Assembly: GCA_015056255.1 (NCBI GenBank)
Contig: SVGP01000022.1
Location: 1-47,811 of the forward strand
Length of the DNA stretch: 47,811 nt
Reading direction: 5' to 3'
DNA from: Clostridiales bacterium
Lineage (GTDB): Bacteria > Bacillota > Clostridia > Christensenellales > Aristaeellaceae
The position numbers were made by a program, and so were the translations under genes. The notes below the pieces were generated by a model. It saw nothing but the letters and a program-made list of their open reading frames with translations, ran no database searches and was not told the origin of the DNA. Below, piece by piece: positions 1-7,109 of the stretch (position 1 is the first letter of the stretch; the number at the start of each line of letters is the position of its first letter).

Positions 1-61
1 CTGGGGAACGTTGACCGGGGCGGACTTGGAAGCACGGGGAGGATATGAAGATGAAAGTTGA
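1..61 (+). CDS. 3' end of an upstream phage gene, frame ambiguous
   Basis: The window opens inside a gene, and two frames are open up to the next gene. One ends in TGA at 46-48. The other reads a more acidic tail and ends in TGA at 59-61, overlapping the next start. Position in an early prophage operon suggests a phage replication or recombination gene, but fifteen to twenty codons are too few to identify it. Confidence 0.3.
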   Translation, partial: WGTLTGADLEARGGYEDES

Positions 62-224
62 ACTGACCAAATCGCAATGCTACAACATTGCAGAATTTAT
101 CGAAACGAATCTTCTTGACACAATCCGAAAAAACGTTGATATTGACAACTTTGGTTATTTAGAAGATTTAATTGATGCTAAAAGAACGCTGGAAAAGGCG
201 GTAAAGGAATATGAAGGGCATTAA
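51..224 (+). CDS. Small phage protein, 57 aa, unknown function
   Basis: A short acidic/basic mixed protein with no membrane segment and no recognised motif. An in-frame ATG lies at 45, but the Shine-Dalgarno GGGGAGG (36-42) is only 2 bases from it and 8 bases from the ATG at 51, so 51 is preferred. The gene sits between an unknown upstream gene and the replication initiation gene at 245, in the same direction, so it is probably co-transcribed in the early operon of the prophage. I do not recognise the family. Confidence 0.6.
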   Translation: MKVELTKSQCYNIAEFIETNLLDTIRKNVDIDNFGYLEDLIDAKRTLEKAVKEYEGH

Positions 225-244
225 TTAAGAAAGGACGTGAAGAT

Positions 245-865
245 ATGGGGCTAAAGCGGATTGTTAGTACGGATTTCTGGACGGACGGAAAGGTAGATGA
301 TTTCACGCCGGAAGACAAGTATTTTATGCTTTACCTTTTAACGAATCCGTGTAGCAGCCTTTTAGGGATTTACGAAATCAGCATTAAACAGGCCGCTTTC
401 CAAATGGGCTATTCCCCGGAAACGGTTGTGGGACTTATTGACCGCTTCCAGAATAAATACGGCGTGATTTTGTATTCAAAAAGGACAAGCGAAATTGCAA
501 TAAAAAATTATCTGCGTCATGGGATCGTGAAGGGCGGAAAGCCGATTGCAGATTGTTTGATAAGCGATATCAACAGAGTAAAGGACAAAGAGCTGATAAA
601 CGATGTGTTTGAACATGTGATTAATTACAAGGATCTGAACCCAACTGTTTTACGCGTGATATCAAATTACATAAACGGCAATGGACAAGAACAAGATCAA
701 GAACAAGATAATGATAATGGCAATGGACATGGTTATGGTCATGGTCATGGTGTAACGTCCCCCCTTACGGGTAACGTTACGGGGTACGATACGCAAAACA
801 AGAATAAAGGGACGGAAAAGAGATCCGGGAACCCGTTTATGAGCTTTGCGAAAGGAGGGCTATAA
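245..865 (+). CDS. Phage replication initiation protein (replisome organizer)
   Basis: 206 aa. Residues 1-115 look like the N-terminal winged-helix domain of phage replisome organizers and DnaD-like proteins (start MGLKRIVSTDFW, then KYFMLYLLTNP and GIYEIS). These proteins bind the phage origin and recruit the helicase loader. About residues 145-170 are low-complexity, rich in N, G, Q, D and H; at DNA level this is an imperfect hexamer repeat followed by a 10-bp palindrome, a possible origin (see findings). The C-terminal part is short and polar. The gene ends at 865 and the next begins at 866, so the two are translationally coupled. The neighbour resembles a helicase loader, which supports the call. 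Family assignment is from pattern recognition. Confidence 0.75.
   Translation: MGLKRIVSTDFWTDGKVDDFTPEDKYFMLYLLTNPCSSLLGIYEISIKQAAFQMGYSPETVVGLIDRFQNKYGVILYSKRTSEIAIKNYLRHGIVKGGKPIADCLISDINRVKDKELINDVFEHVINYKDLNPTVLRVISNYINGNGQEQDQEQDNDNGNGHGYGHGHGVTSPLTGNVTGYDTQNKNKGTEKRSGNPFMSFAKGGL
683..784 (+). repeat. Hexamer-like repeats and palindrome inside the replication gene
   Basis: From 683 to about 752 the DNA is an imperfect run of 6-bp units (GAACAAGATCAA-like, then GGACATGGTTAT-like) coding the Q/D/N/G/H stretch. Immediately downstream are a perfect palindrome GTAACGTTAC (771-780), an extra GTAACGT (752-758), and two copies of TTACGGG (765-771 and 777-783). Several phages place their origin within the initiator gene, so this is a candidate origin. 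That role is inference. Confidence 0.5.
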
Positions 866-1267
866 TTGACACCCGAAGAAACAGCCGGGATATTGAGCAT
901 GATAACGGCGGCCTATCCGCATGTATACAAGAATCTTGGGGAGGATGAAGCGAAGGCGGTTATTATGATATGGGCGGTTCAGTTCAAGGACGTGCCCGCC
1001 GATATCGTGTTTATGGCAATCAATAAGGCAATCGCCACAAGCAAATACGCGCCTACGATTGCAGAGATCAAGGCGAAGCTTACGGGGCTATATTGGGAAG
1101 CTTACGATATAGTAAACAACAAAGAAGCTTTGAAGATCCCCGGAAGCGTGGAGAAATACAAGCGGATTATGGAGGTTTTGCAGGATGTGAAATTCAGAGC
1201 GGCAGAGCCTACGATAGATAGTATGATCGGAAGCGCTGAAAGATACCTATTGACTGGGGAGGAATGA
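866..1267 (+). CDS. G39P-like phage helicase loader/inhibitor
   Basis: 133 aa. The N-terminal 70 residues (TPEETAGILSMITAAYPH, then DVPADIVFMAINKAIATSKYAPTIAEIK) match the pattern of the replicative helicase inhibitor G39P family, which delivers the replicative helicase to the phage initiator at the origin. The start is TTG at 866, directly abutting the stop of the initiator gene, with AAAGGAGGG at 851-859. Being next to a replisome organizer is the usual arrangement. The C-terminal half has no motif I can name. Confidence 0.7.
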   Translation: MTPEETAGILSMITAAYPHVYKNLGEDEAKAVIMIWAVQFKDVPADIVFMAINKAIATSKYAPTIAEIKAKLTGLYWEAYDIVNNKEALKIPGSVEKYKRIMEVLQDVKFRAAEPTIDSMIGSAERYLLTGEE

Positions 1268-1273
1268 GAATAA

Positions 1274-1513
1274 ATGTATTTCGAATTGCGCCCGTGCCCT
1301 TTTTGCGGCGGGAAAGCGTCCTTTCGCATTGAACCCTATCATGGTAAGAAGCTTTATACGGCAGAATGCGCTAACGATGATTGCAGTGTTTCCCCTATGG
1401 CGTGCGATATGGACGCAAAGAATGTATTGGATGCATGGAATAAAAGGGTTATATCAAATTTTCCTACGTTGTCGGTTGTGATTGAGGAGGAAGAAGAACA
1501 TGGAAGTGCTTAG
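1274..1513 (+). CDS. Lar-like zinc-ribbon protein 1
   Basis: 79 aa. It begins with a PCPFCGG knuckle (residues 6-12), has a second Cys pair (about residues 32 and 37, CANDDC) and ends its core with DAWNKR. This is the layout of the Lar family, named for restriction-alleviation proteins; most phage members are uncharacterised zinc-binding proteins. It is the first of three related genes in tandem. Its last 14 bases overlap the next start. The C-terminal tail is acidic (IEEEEEHGSA). Confidence 0.75.
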   Translation: MYFELRPCPFCGGKASFRIEPYHGKKLYTAECANDDCSVSPMACDMDAKNVLDAWNKRVISNFPTLSVVIEEEEEHGSA

Positions 1514-1817
1514 ACCGTGCCCTTTTTGCGGGGGAGAAGCGGTGCTTGAAAACACATTATCCGCAGCAGCCTACAAAGGTAAATTCTCACAAATATATAG
1601 AGTGGGTTGTAAAGCTTGTAAGTTTTATTTAAGGAGAGATAGCGAGTTTTATATAGAAAACGGGGAGGTTGTATTTAACAAAAACGGCTATAAGGACGCT
1701 ATTAAGGCATGGAATACAAGAAGCTATGATAAATACGATTTGTCTATTGACCAATATGGAGTAAAGTTTAGAAGCGCAATTGTGAAAGAAGGAACAGAAG
1801 AACATGGAGAAACTTAA
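1500..1817 (+). CDS. Lar-like zinc-ribbon protein 2
   Basis: 105 aa from ATG at 1500, with GAGGAGG at 1484-1490; an upstream in-frame start at 1482 would overlap that ribosome binding site and is not used. PCPFCGG at residues 6-12, a second pair CKAC near residue 40, and AIKAWNTR near residue 75. A roughly 30-residue tail follows the core. It overlaps the previous gene by 14 bases and the following gene by 14 bases, with near-identical junction DNA, so the series probably arose by tandem duplication. Exact function unknown. Confidence 0.75.
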   Translation: MEVLRPCPFCGGEAVLENTLSAAAYKGKFSQIYRVGCKACKFYLRRDSEFYIENGEVVFNKNGYKDAIKAWNTRSYDKYDLSIDQYGVKFRSAIVKEGTEEHGET

Positions 1818-2016
1818 ACCTTGCCCGTTTTGCGGGGGAGAAGCGAAATTACAGACTGATATACGTTATCCCCGGCCAAAGTGCGATGCAAAAACAGCTT
1901 ATGAAGTTGTCTGTCAAACATGGGGCTGCATTATTGGGTTTGTTGATGAACGATATCGTCTATCAAAAGACGAAGCAATAAAAGCCTGGAATACAAGGGC
2001 GGGCGAAGAACAATGA
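1804..2016 (+). CDS. Lar-like zinc-ribbon protein 3
   Basis: 70 aa. PCPFCGG at residues 6-12, a second Cys pair spaced wider (CQTWGC, about residues 38-43) and AIKAWNTR near the C-terminus. It is the shortest and most compact of the three paralogues and has little tail. Its stop overlaps the start of the next gene by 4 bases (ATGA at 2013-2016). Possible roles are restriction alleviation or another zinc-dependent nucleic-acid function; the sequence does not decide. Confidence 0.75.
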   Translation: MEKLKPCPFCGGEAKLQTDIRYPRPKCDAKTAYEVVCQTWGCIIGFVDERYRLSKDEAIKAWNTRAGEEQ

Positions 2017-2891
2017 AAGAGATATCAGCCCTGTTTGCGTATATCCTTCTTGCCATATCCGCATACGTGGCGGCTGGAATGTCGCAGAAGCGGAATAACC
2101 TACTTACTAAAGGGCAAGCATATTTAAACGATTATGTCAAGCAATGGGAAAGTATAGAGCTTACAGCGGCGGATCTTGCGGCGATTGATAAGGATATTAC
2201 ATCCTTTCATATCGGTACAAAGGTAAGAGCGGAAAGCAAACCCCACGGATTAAATGAGCTTTTCACCGTCATAAAGCTGTCAATCAACCTATTAAACCCC
2301 GGCGCAAATCGGCTTGTATTGGGCAAATCCGTACAGGCCTTTAGCGCGGCCTTAAACGGCCTGGAAAGCGCACAGGCACAAATAGGCGCGGAAGTCAAGA
2401 AAACCGCCCAGGCGGCGGCGGACGCGATCAGGAACACGGAAAGAAACATGCTTGCAAGTATAGAAGCAAGCGCCGAAAGCATTCAAAGCATTGTTTCCGA
2501 ATCATACACCCTGAAGGAAGACACGGAAGCCTTGATATCTGCCGTAAGTACGGAAATTGAGCAAACGAAAAACAGCGTAGAGATTCAGTTTAACCAGTTT
2601 TCGCAGGACATAGAAGCGGCGGCCAGCGGGGCGGATGCACAGTTTGAGGAAATCCGCAAGTTTATAAGATTCGTAGACGGCAAGATCCTTTTAGGCGAAG
2701 TCGGAAATGAACTCGAATTGCAGATAGCAAACGACAGAATCAGCTTCTTACAGGATGGCGCGGAAGTTGCGTATTTCAGTAACCGAAAGCTATATGTAAC
2801 GGACGCGGAAATTCTACATAGCTTGCAAATTGGCGGCTTTGCCTTTGTGCCCCGCGCAAATGGTAACGTCTCCTGGAAGAAGGTGGTTTAA
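2013..2891 (+). CDS. Phage tail endopeptidase-type protein, N-terminally replaced (apparent deletion fusion)
   Basis: 292 aa. Residues 1-27 form a hydrophobic segment (ALFAYILLAISAYVAAGM) like a small membrane protein. From about residue 29 (LLTKGQAYLNDYV) the sequence matches the C-terminal part of Siphovirus tail-tip/tail-endopeptidase proteins, including the SKPHGLNELF block near residue 75, a long helical region (120-215), and the terminal module FLQDGAEVAYFSN, RKLYVTDAE, FAFVPRANGNVSW. The usual N-terminal several hundred residues of such proteins are absent. Upstream genes are early replication genes, so the head and most tail genes are missing. I infer an internal prophage deletion with a junction near 2094-2100. 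It ends in TAATG shared with the next start. Confidence 0.7.
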   Translation: MKEISALFAYILLAISAYVAAGMSQKRNNLLTKGQAYLNDYVKQWESIELTAADLAAIDKDITSFHIGTKVRAESKPHGLNELFTVIKLSINLLNPGANRLVLGKSVQAFSAALNGLESAQAQIGAEVKKTAQAAADAIRNTERNMLASIEASAESIQSIVSESYTLKEDTEALISAVSTEIEQTKNSVEIQFNQFSQDIEAAASGADAQFEEIRKFIRFVDGKILLGEVGNELELQIANDRISFLQDGAEVAYFSNRKLYVTDAEILHSLQIGGFAFVPRANGNVSWKKVV

Positions 2892-4942
2892 TGGCTTCTT
2901 CTGGAACGATTCAACAGGCCATAAGGACGGGCTATAGGATCCAGATAGCCTGGACGGTGGATAGCCAAAGTACGGCAAATAACACTTCTACCGTAACGGC
3001 AAAAGTGCAGCTTGTTTCAACGGGATCCAGCTACACCATAAATTCAAGCGCAAGCAAATCGGGCAGCCTTACCATTAACGGGACAAAGTACACCTTTTCC
3101 TTTACCGCTTCCCTATCTGGCAATCAGACAAAGACCCTATACACAAAAACGGTAACGGTTTCTCACGCTTCGGACGGATCAAAAACGTGCGCATTTTCCG
3201 CCACATGCGGGATCAATGTCACATTATCGGGCACGTATTACGGCAATGTCACGGCCAGCGGAAACGGCGTATTTAATGCCATTGCGCGCGCTTCCACCAT
3301 ATCAGCCGTTACCGCTTCCGTGGCCGTCAATGGCACAAACACGGTAAAGGTGGATATATCCAGGAAGGCAAGCAGTTTTACGCATACCGTGGTATTTTCT
3401 TTCGGGAGCTATTCAAAAACAAATACGGGCGTTGCGACTTCTTCAAGCTACGCAATACCTACTTCATGGCTGAACGCGATCCCAAACGCAACCAGCGGCA
3501 CGGCGAAGGTAACGGTAACGACTTACTCAGGTTCTACAAAGATCGGATCCGCCGTAAGCAAAAACTTTACGATCACCGTCCCCGCGTCCGTGGTTCCCAC
3601 CTTCGGGGGCGTTGCGGTAAACGATACCACAACCCACCAAACGACCTTTGGAAACATGGTACAAGGCAAATCAAAGCCGAAATTCACAATCACGGCTTCC
3701 GGGGCTTTGGGATCCACGATCAAAGCATACAAAACCGTATTTGAAGGAAAGACCTACACGGGCGCAACCCCCACGGCTTCCGCGATCACGGGAAGCGGCC
3801 AGGTTTCCGCGTCAATCACGATCACAGACAGCCGGGGGAGAACCGCAAGCACCACAAAAAGCTGGACAGTCGCGGCCTACAGCGCGCCGAAGATTATAAG
3901 CTTTCAAGGCTTCCGCTGCCTTCAGGATGGCACGGAAAATTACGAAGGCACATACATAAAGGCCTTTTTAAACTTTTCCATTTCGCCCGTAAACAACAAA
4001 AACAAGAATACCTATACCCTGGAATACAAGCCGAAAACGGGCACAACCTGGGCAAGCTTGACAAGCGGCGCTGTTTATGCTTTTAACGACAGTATTATAA
4101 GCGCTTCCGGCTATTTCGGGATTGATTCCACATACGAAATACGGCTTTCCGTATCGGATAGCTTTACAACCATACGAAGCATTTTTGAGATCCCAACGGC
4201 CTTTACGCTGATTGATTACCACCGGGACGGGCGGGCTTTATCCTTCGGCAAGGTGTGCGAAATTGGGGAGGGCGTTGAGTTCGGTCTTCCCGCTTTCTTT
4301 TCCCACGGCGAAACCCCGGAAGGCGCGATTGTGATTCCGACCAATGCGGATTGCAATAATCTTAAAACGGCGGGCTTTTATTATTTCACCGCGCCCGTGC
4401 GCGCAACCATGACCAATATCCCTATAACATCGGGATCCGGTTCTTTGGCGGTTTTTGATATGGGGGACGCGGGACAGAAAATGCAGATTGCGGCGCGTTG
4501 TTCCATTGATTCCGAAATATGGGAAAGAATGTTTTATTCAAACACCTGGCAGCCCTGGAAGAAGATCTATAACGGCGCGGGAAAGATCCTTTGGACGGGC
4601 GGTTATTACATGACAGAAACGCATAAGATCAGTTTTTCCGAAAATGCAAGCTTGCAGCCAAACGGAATAGTTCTTGTCTTTTCGGAATACGTGGACGGCG
4701 AAGCGAAAAGCCAAAGCATAGCAAGCTTTTTCGTGCATAAAAGATCTATCCTTTCTCATTCAGGCAGCGGAAACACCTTTATAATGTCTACATCAAACGG
4801 CGCATTTATCGCTACAAAATACCTTTATATCCGGGACGATGGCATAACGGGACACGCAAACAACGGCATAGTTATTACCGCCACAAGCGGCGTAACGCTT
4901 ACCAATACCCGCTTTGTGCTTCGCTATGTTATCGGCGTATAA
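2891..4942 (+). CDS. Phage minor structural protein / tail fibre (DUF859-like)
   Basis: 683 aa, rich in Ser, Thr, Gly and Asn. The N-terminal 330 residues are repeated beta-sandwich-like segments (SGTIQQAIRTGYRIQIAW; TVTVSHASDGSKTCAFSA) typical of DUF859-type Siphovirus minor structural proteins. The middle (about 335-480) has the FEIPTAFTLIDYHRDGRALSFGK region that often precedes the receptor-binding end. The last 110 residues resemble a tail tip head domain. It is expected at the distal tail, contacting the host surface. It overlaps the previous gene by one base. The ORF is intact, without frameshift. Confidence 0.75.
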   Translation: MASSGTIQQAIRTGYRIQIAWTVDSQSTANNTSTVTAKVQLVSTGSSYTINSSASKSGSLTINGTKYTFSFTASLSGNQTKTLYTKTVTVSHASDGSKTCAFSATCGINVTLSGTYYGNVTASGNGVFNAIARASTISAVTASVAVNGTNTVKVDISRKASSFTHTVVFSFGSYSKTNTGVATSSSYAIPTSWLNAIPNATSGTAKVTVTTYSGSTKIGSAVSKNFTITVPASVVPTFGGVAVNDTTTHQTTFGNMVQGKSKPKFTITASGALGSTIKAYKTVFEGKTYTGATPTASAITGSGQVSASITITDSRGRTASTTKSWTVAAYSAPKIISFQGFRCLQDGTENYEGTYIKAFLNFSISPVNNKNKNTYTLEYKPKTGTTWASLTSGAVYAFNDSIISASGYFGIDSTYEIRLSVSDSFTTIRSIFEIPTAFTLIDYHRDGRALSFGKVCEIGEGVEFGLPAFFSHGETPEGAIVIPTNADCNNLKTAGFYYFTAPVRATMTNIPITSGSGSLAVFDMGDAGQKMQIAARCSIDSEIWERMFYSNTWQPWKKIYNGAGKILWTGGYYMTETHKISFSENASLQPNGIVLVFSEYVDGEAKSQSIASFFVHKRSILSHSGSGNTFIMSTSNGAFIATKYLYIRDDGITGHANNGIVITATSGVTLTNTRFVLRYVIGV

Positions 4943-4963
4943 AAACGAAAGAAGGGAAACAAA

Positions 4964-5218
4964 ATGGAAACAATTATTTCAGCAGCAATCACGGGCGGCC
5001 TTGCCCTTTTAGGGGTTATTATCTCAAACCTTATGCAAGGAAAGAAAATTGAAAAGAAGCTTGAAATCGCACAGGCGGTAACGGACGTAAAGCTTGAAGA
5101 ATTGACACGGGAAGTGAGAGAACATAACAACTTTGCAAAACGAATGCCACAGGTTGAAGGCGATATAAAGCACATCAAAGAAATGATGAAGCTATATCAT
5201 CCGCACAATGGCAAATAA
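4964..5218 (+). CDS. Small phage membrane protein with coiled coil (XhlA/holin-associated type)
   Basis: 84 aa. One transmembrane segment at residues 4-24 is followed by a charged helical region (EKKLEIAQAVTDVKLEELTREVREH) likely to be a coiled coil. This layout and its position after the tail fibre match the small membrane proteins next to holin and endolysin genes in Siphoviridae. No endolysin or amidase follows; a strong terminator comes immediately after, so the lysis cassette is absent or lost. Ribosome binding site GAAGGG is 7 bases before the ATG. Confidence 0.6.
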   Translation: METIISAAITGGLALLGVIISNLMQGKKIEKKLEIAQAVTDVKLEELTREVREHNNFAKRMPQVEGDIKHIKEMMKLYHPHNGK

Positions 5219-5220
5219 GA

Positions 5221-5260
5221 AAGGCCGGGGATTTTGTCCCCGGCCTTATTTTTTATTATT
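5221..5260 (+). terminator. Intrinsic terminator closing the prophage operon
   Basis: An 11-bp perfect stem (AAGGCCGGGGA 5221-5231, TCCCCGGCCTT 5237-5247) with a 5-base loop, followed by a T-rich run. It lies between convergent genes and may also serve the minus-strand gene that ends at 5256. Confidence 0.9.
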
Positions 5261-5669
5261 CAAATGAAAAACCTAACCCCTGATAAGGCGAAAAGAGAAG
5301 CCTTCCCGATAATACCTTTACGATATTACCTTTTTCAAGAGTGAGCTTCCCGATATATTCACCGTCAGCATTGTTTATGCCTTCGGAAAAAGAATAAAAA
5401 CTATCTGCGTCTTCATATAATGTTATATATCCATATGTTACAGCCCTCACGGTATAAGAACCCGCAGGAATATCTTCGCCAACAGTATAAACACCAATGG
5501 GAACCACAAAATCTTTTTCCGCCCCACGCAACAATAGTTCTACATTGATTGAAACTCTCAATGAGATCAATTCTTCCGTTGTGTATGAATCAAAATCAGT
5601 CTTTGCATACACCGGAACGGACGCAAGCACAAACAAAAGGGCAAGCAGCAAGGCAACAATCTTTTTCAT
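5256..5669 (-). CDS. Secreted protein of unknown function, gut-Clostridia family
   Basis: 137 aa with a clear signal peptide (MKKIVALLLALLFVLASVPVYA, cleavage after residue 22). No lipobox Cys. The mature part has a short helical region (YTTEELISLRVSINVELL) and then a beta-rich module with VPIGVYTVGEDIPAGSYTVRA. This pairing is common in uncharacterised secreted proteins of gut Clostridia. It is transcribed against the prophage operon and lies between its terminator and the right prophage edge, so it may be a cargo (moron) gene. Function unknown. Confidence 0.7.
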   Translation of the reverse strand: MKKIVALLLALLFVLASVPVYAKTDFDSYTTEELISLRVSINVELLLRGAEKDFVVPIGVYTVGEDIPAGSYTVRAVTYGYITLYEDADSFYSFSEGINNADGEYIGKLTLEKGNIVKVLSGRLLFSPYQGLGFSFE

Positions 5670-5845
5670 ATGTTTTATCCCCCTTCAATAGTGTATCGCA
5701 ATAATTCCACACCGAAAGAAGCAAACCCTTCTATTTAACAGAAACATAAACTTCCAAAGTCTTTATTTGTATGATGGCTGAGTTGACTACTCTTCTAACT
5801 CAAAATCAGCAAAAAAGAATACCCTTCAAAAAACCCAAACACGCA

Positions 5846-5872
5846 AAAAAGCCAGTTAAATACTGGCTTTTT
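5846..5872. terminator. Symmetric hairpin at the right prophage edge
   Basis: Perfect 11-bp inverted repeat AAAAAGCCAGT (5846-5856) and ACTGGCTTTTT (5862-5872) with loop TAAAT. A and T runs on both sides allow termination in either direction. It lies just before homology to the M32 carboxypeptidase resumes, so it is also close to the presumed attachment site. Confidence 0.85.
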
Positions 5873-5888
5873 CACATATGTACATCAT

Positions 5889-6341
5889 AGATATGCGAAT
5901 GAGCTTACCTATTCCATGCACGTAGTGATCCGCTATGAAATTGAGAAAAAGCTGTTCTCAGGCGAAATCACAGCAAAGGATCTGCCCGAAATCTGGAACA
6001 GGCTTTATAAGGAATATCTGGGCGTGGATGTGCCAAACGACACTCAGGGCGTACTTCAGGATTCCCACTGGTCGGGCGGCGGATTCGGCTATTTCCCCAG
6101 CTATGCGCTTGGAAGCGCGTATGCCGCGCAGCTTTTTGAGACCATGAAGAAGGATTTCGACGTTGAAAAGGAAATTGAAAACGGAAATCTTGAAAAAATC
6201 AACGCATGGCTGCGCGAAAAAATCTGGAAATTCGGCTGCATGAAGGAGCCGGGCGACCTGATGAAGGACGCGTTCGGCGAGTTTGATCCCAAGTATTACA
6301 CCGAATATCTCAAAAATAAGTACATGGAGATCTACAAATAG
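5889..6341 (+). pseudogene. 3' fragment of carboxypeptidase Taq (M32 metallopeptidase)
   Basis: Coding similarity begins around codon AGA at 5889 (RYANELTYSMHVVIRYEIE) and runs to the stop at 6341, about 150 residues. Full M32 peptidases are about 500 residues. The retained part has the ELTY block and the GGFGYFPSYALGSAYAAQ block. The zinc-binding HEXXH motif lies upstream in the family and is missing here, so the product cannot be an active peptidase. An ATG at 5916 could still initiate a 141-aa product. The frame is open back only to a TAA at 5796, through non-homologous DNA. The most likely explanation is prophage insertion within the gene, with the 5' part beyond the left edge. Confidence 0.75.
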
Positions 6342-6358
6342 GGAAGGGAGCAATTCGG

Positions 6359-6811
6359 ATGGCTCACTATATTTTTCAAAGAAACAACGGCTATAACGAC
6401 CTTGATTTCATTCAGAACTTTGAAACCATGGCCATCACAGATTTTCCGCAGTTTGCAGCCCAGATTGAGGACAAGGATCTTGCGCATCTGGACATCGGGT
6501 ATTTAAACAAACTGGGGTTTTACGCAGTGGGAATCAAAACGTTCAACCTGAAAATTGAGCCCCGCCTGAAATACCAGCCCTACGCGCACGGCGCATACAA
6601 GTCCGCCGTCCTACCCAGAAATCCCCGCGCGCATACCGCGCCTAAAACCAAGGCAAAACCCCGAAAGAAGGCAACCTCCCGCGCGCCGCATCCCGTAAAG
6701 CCGGAAGAGCTTCTGGGCGCAGTTTTGCAGGCATTCATTATGCCCAAGCACGCGCCGAAGCCGCCGAAGCCCGTGCGCGTGCCCAAGCCGAAGGGACGGG
6801 GAAGAAGGTAG
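6359..6811 (+). CDS. Unrecognised protein with basic Pro/Lys-rich tail
   Basis: 150 aa. Residues 1-75 look like a small folded domain (HYIFQRNNGYNDLDFIQNFETMA). Residues 80-150 are rich in K, R and P (KTKAKPRKKATSRAPHP, KPVRVPKPKGRGRR) and probably disordered and nucleic-acid binding. It starts 17 bases after the M32 fragment, with AAGGGAG at 6342-6348, so it was probably part of the carboxypeptidase operon before the insertion. A terminator follows. I do not recognise the family. Confidence 0.6.
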   Translation: MAHYIFQRNNGYNDLDFIQNFETMAITDFPQFAAQIEDKDLAHLDIGYLNKLGFYAVGIKTFNLKIEPRLKYQPYAHGAYKSAVLPRNPRAHTAPKTKAKPRKKATSRAPHPVKPEELLGAVLQAFIMPKHAPKPPKPVRVPKPKGRGRR

Positions 6812-6856
6812 ATTTTCTGCCTTTAAAGCCATTTTCTTTGGAATAAAATACCGATT

Positions 6857-6910
6857 AAAAACCCGTCCCTTCAGGAAACCTGATTTTCCTGGGGAGACGG
6901 GTTTTCTGCG
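6857..6910 (+). terminator. Intrinsic terminator
   Basis: AAAACCCGTC (6857-6866) pairs with GACGGGTTTT (6896-6905). The interior can pair further (CAGGAAA with TTTCCTG). It closes the transcript that carries the M32 fragment and the basic protein. Confidence 0.8.
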
Positions 6911-6972
6911 CCGATACATATTTTCGTGTTCCGGAAGAATTTTTGCATTGAAAACCGCCCCGAAAACGCCAT

Positions 6973-7091
6973 ATACTAAACTTTTGGTTCAGTTATACTA
7001 AATTTTAACGCACGGCGGGCGCTTGTTCCATTGACAAATACGACATATAGTGGTTTAATATAATCTATCAATAAGTTTAGTTATCTTAAAC
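6973..7091 (+). promoter_or_regulatory. Promoter and candidate operators of the polyamine regulator
   Basis: A promoter with TTGACA (7031-7036), a 17-base spacer and TTTAAT (7054-7059) precedes the regulator gene. Candidate binding sites are a direct repeat ATACTAAA at 6973-6980 and 6995-7002, spaced two helical turns, and a dyad GTTTA-N7-TAAAC at 7075-7091 just after the expected transcription start. A PuuR-like protein commonly represses its own operon, so these are likely autoregulatory sites; binding is inferred. Confidence 0.6.
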
Positions 7092-7109
7092 AGAAAGGAC
7101 GGGCGGAAA

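Noticed and set aside
5771..5890. Plus-strand 39-codon frame starting MMAELTTLLTQN at the prophage edge
   Set aside because: It contains the terminator hairpin, has no ribosome binding site and no similarity I recognise. It is mentioned only because it lies over the presumed attachment region.
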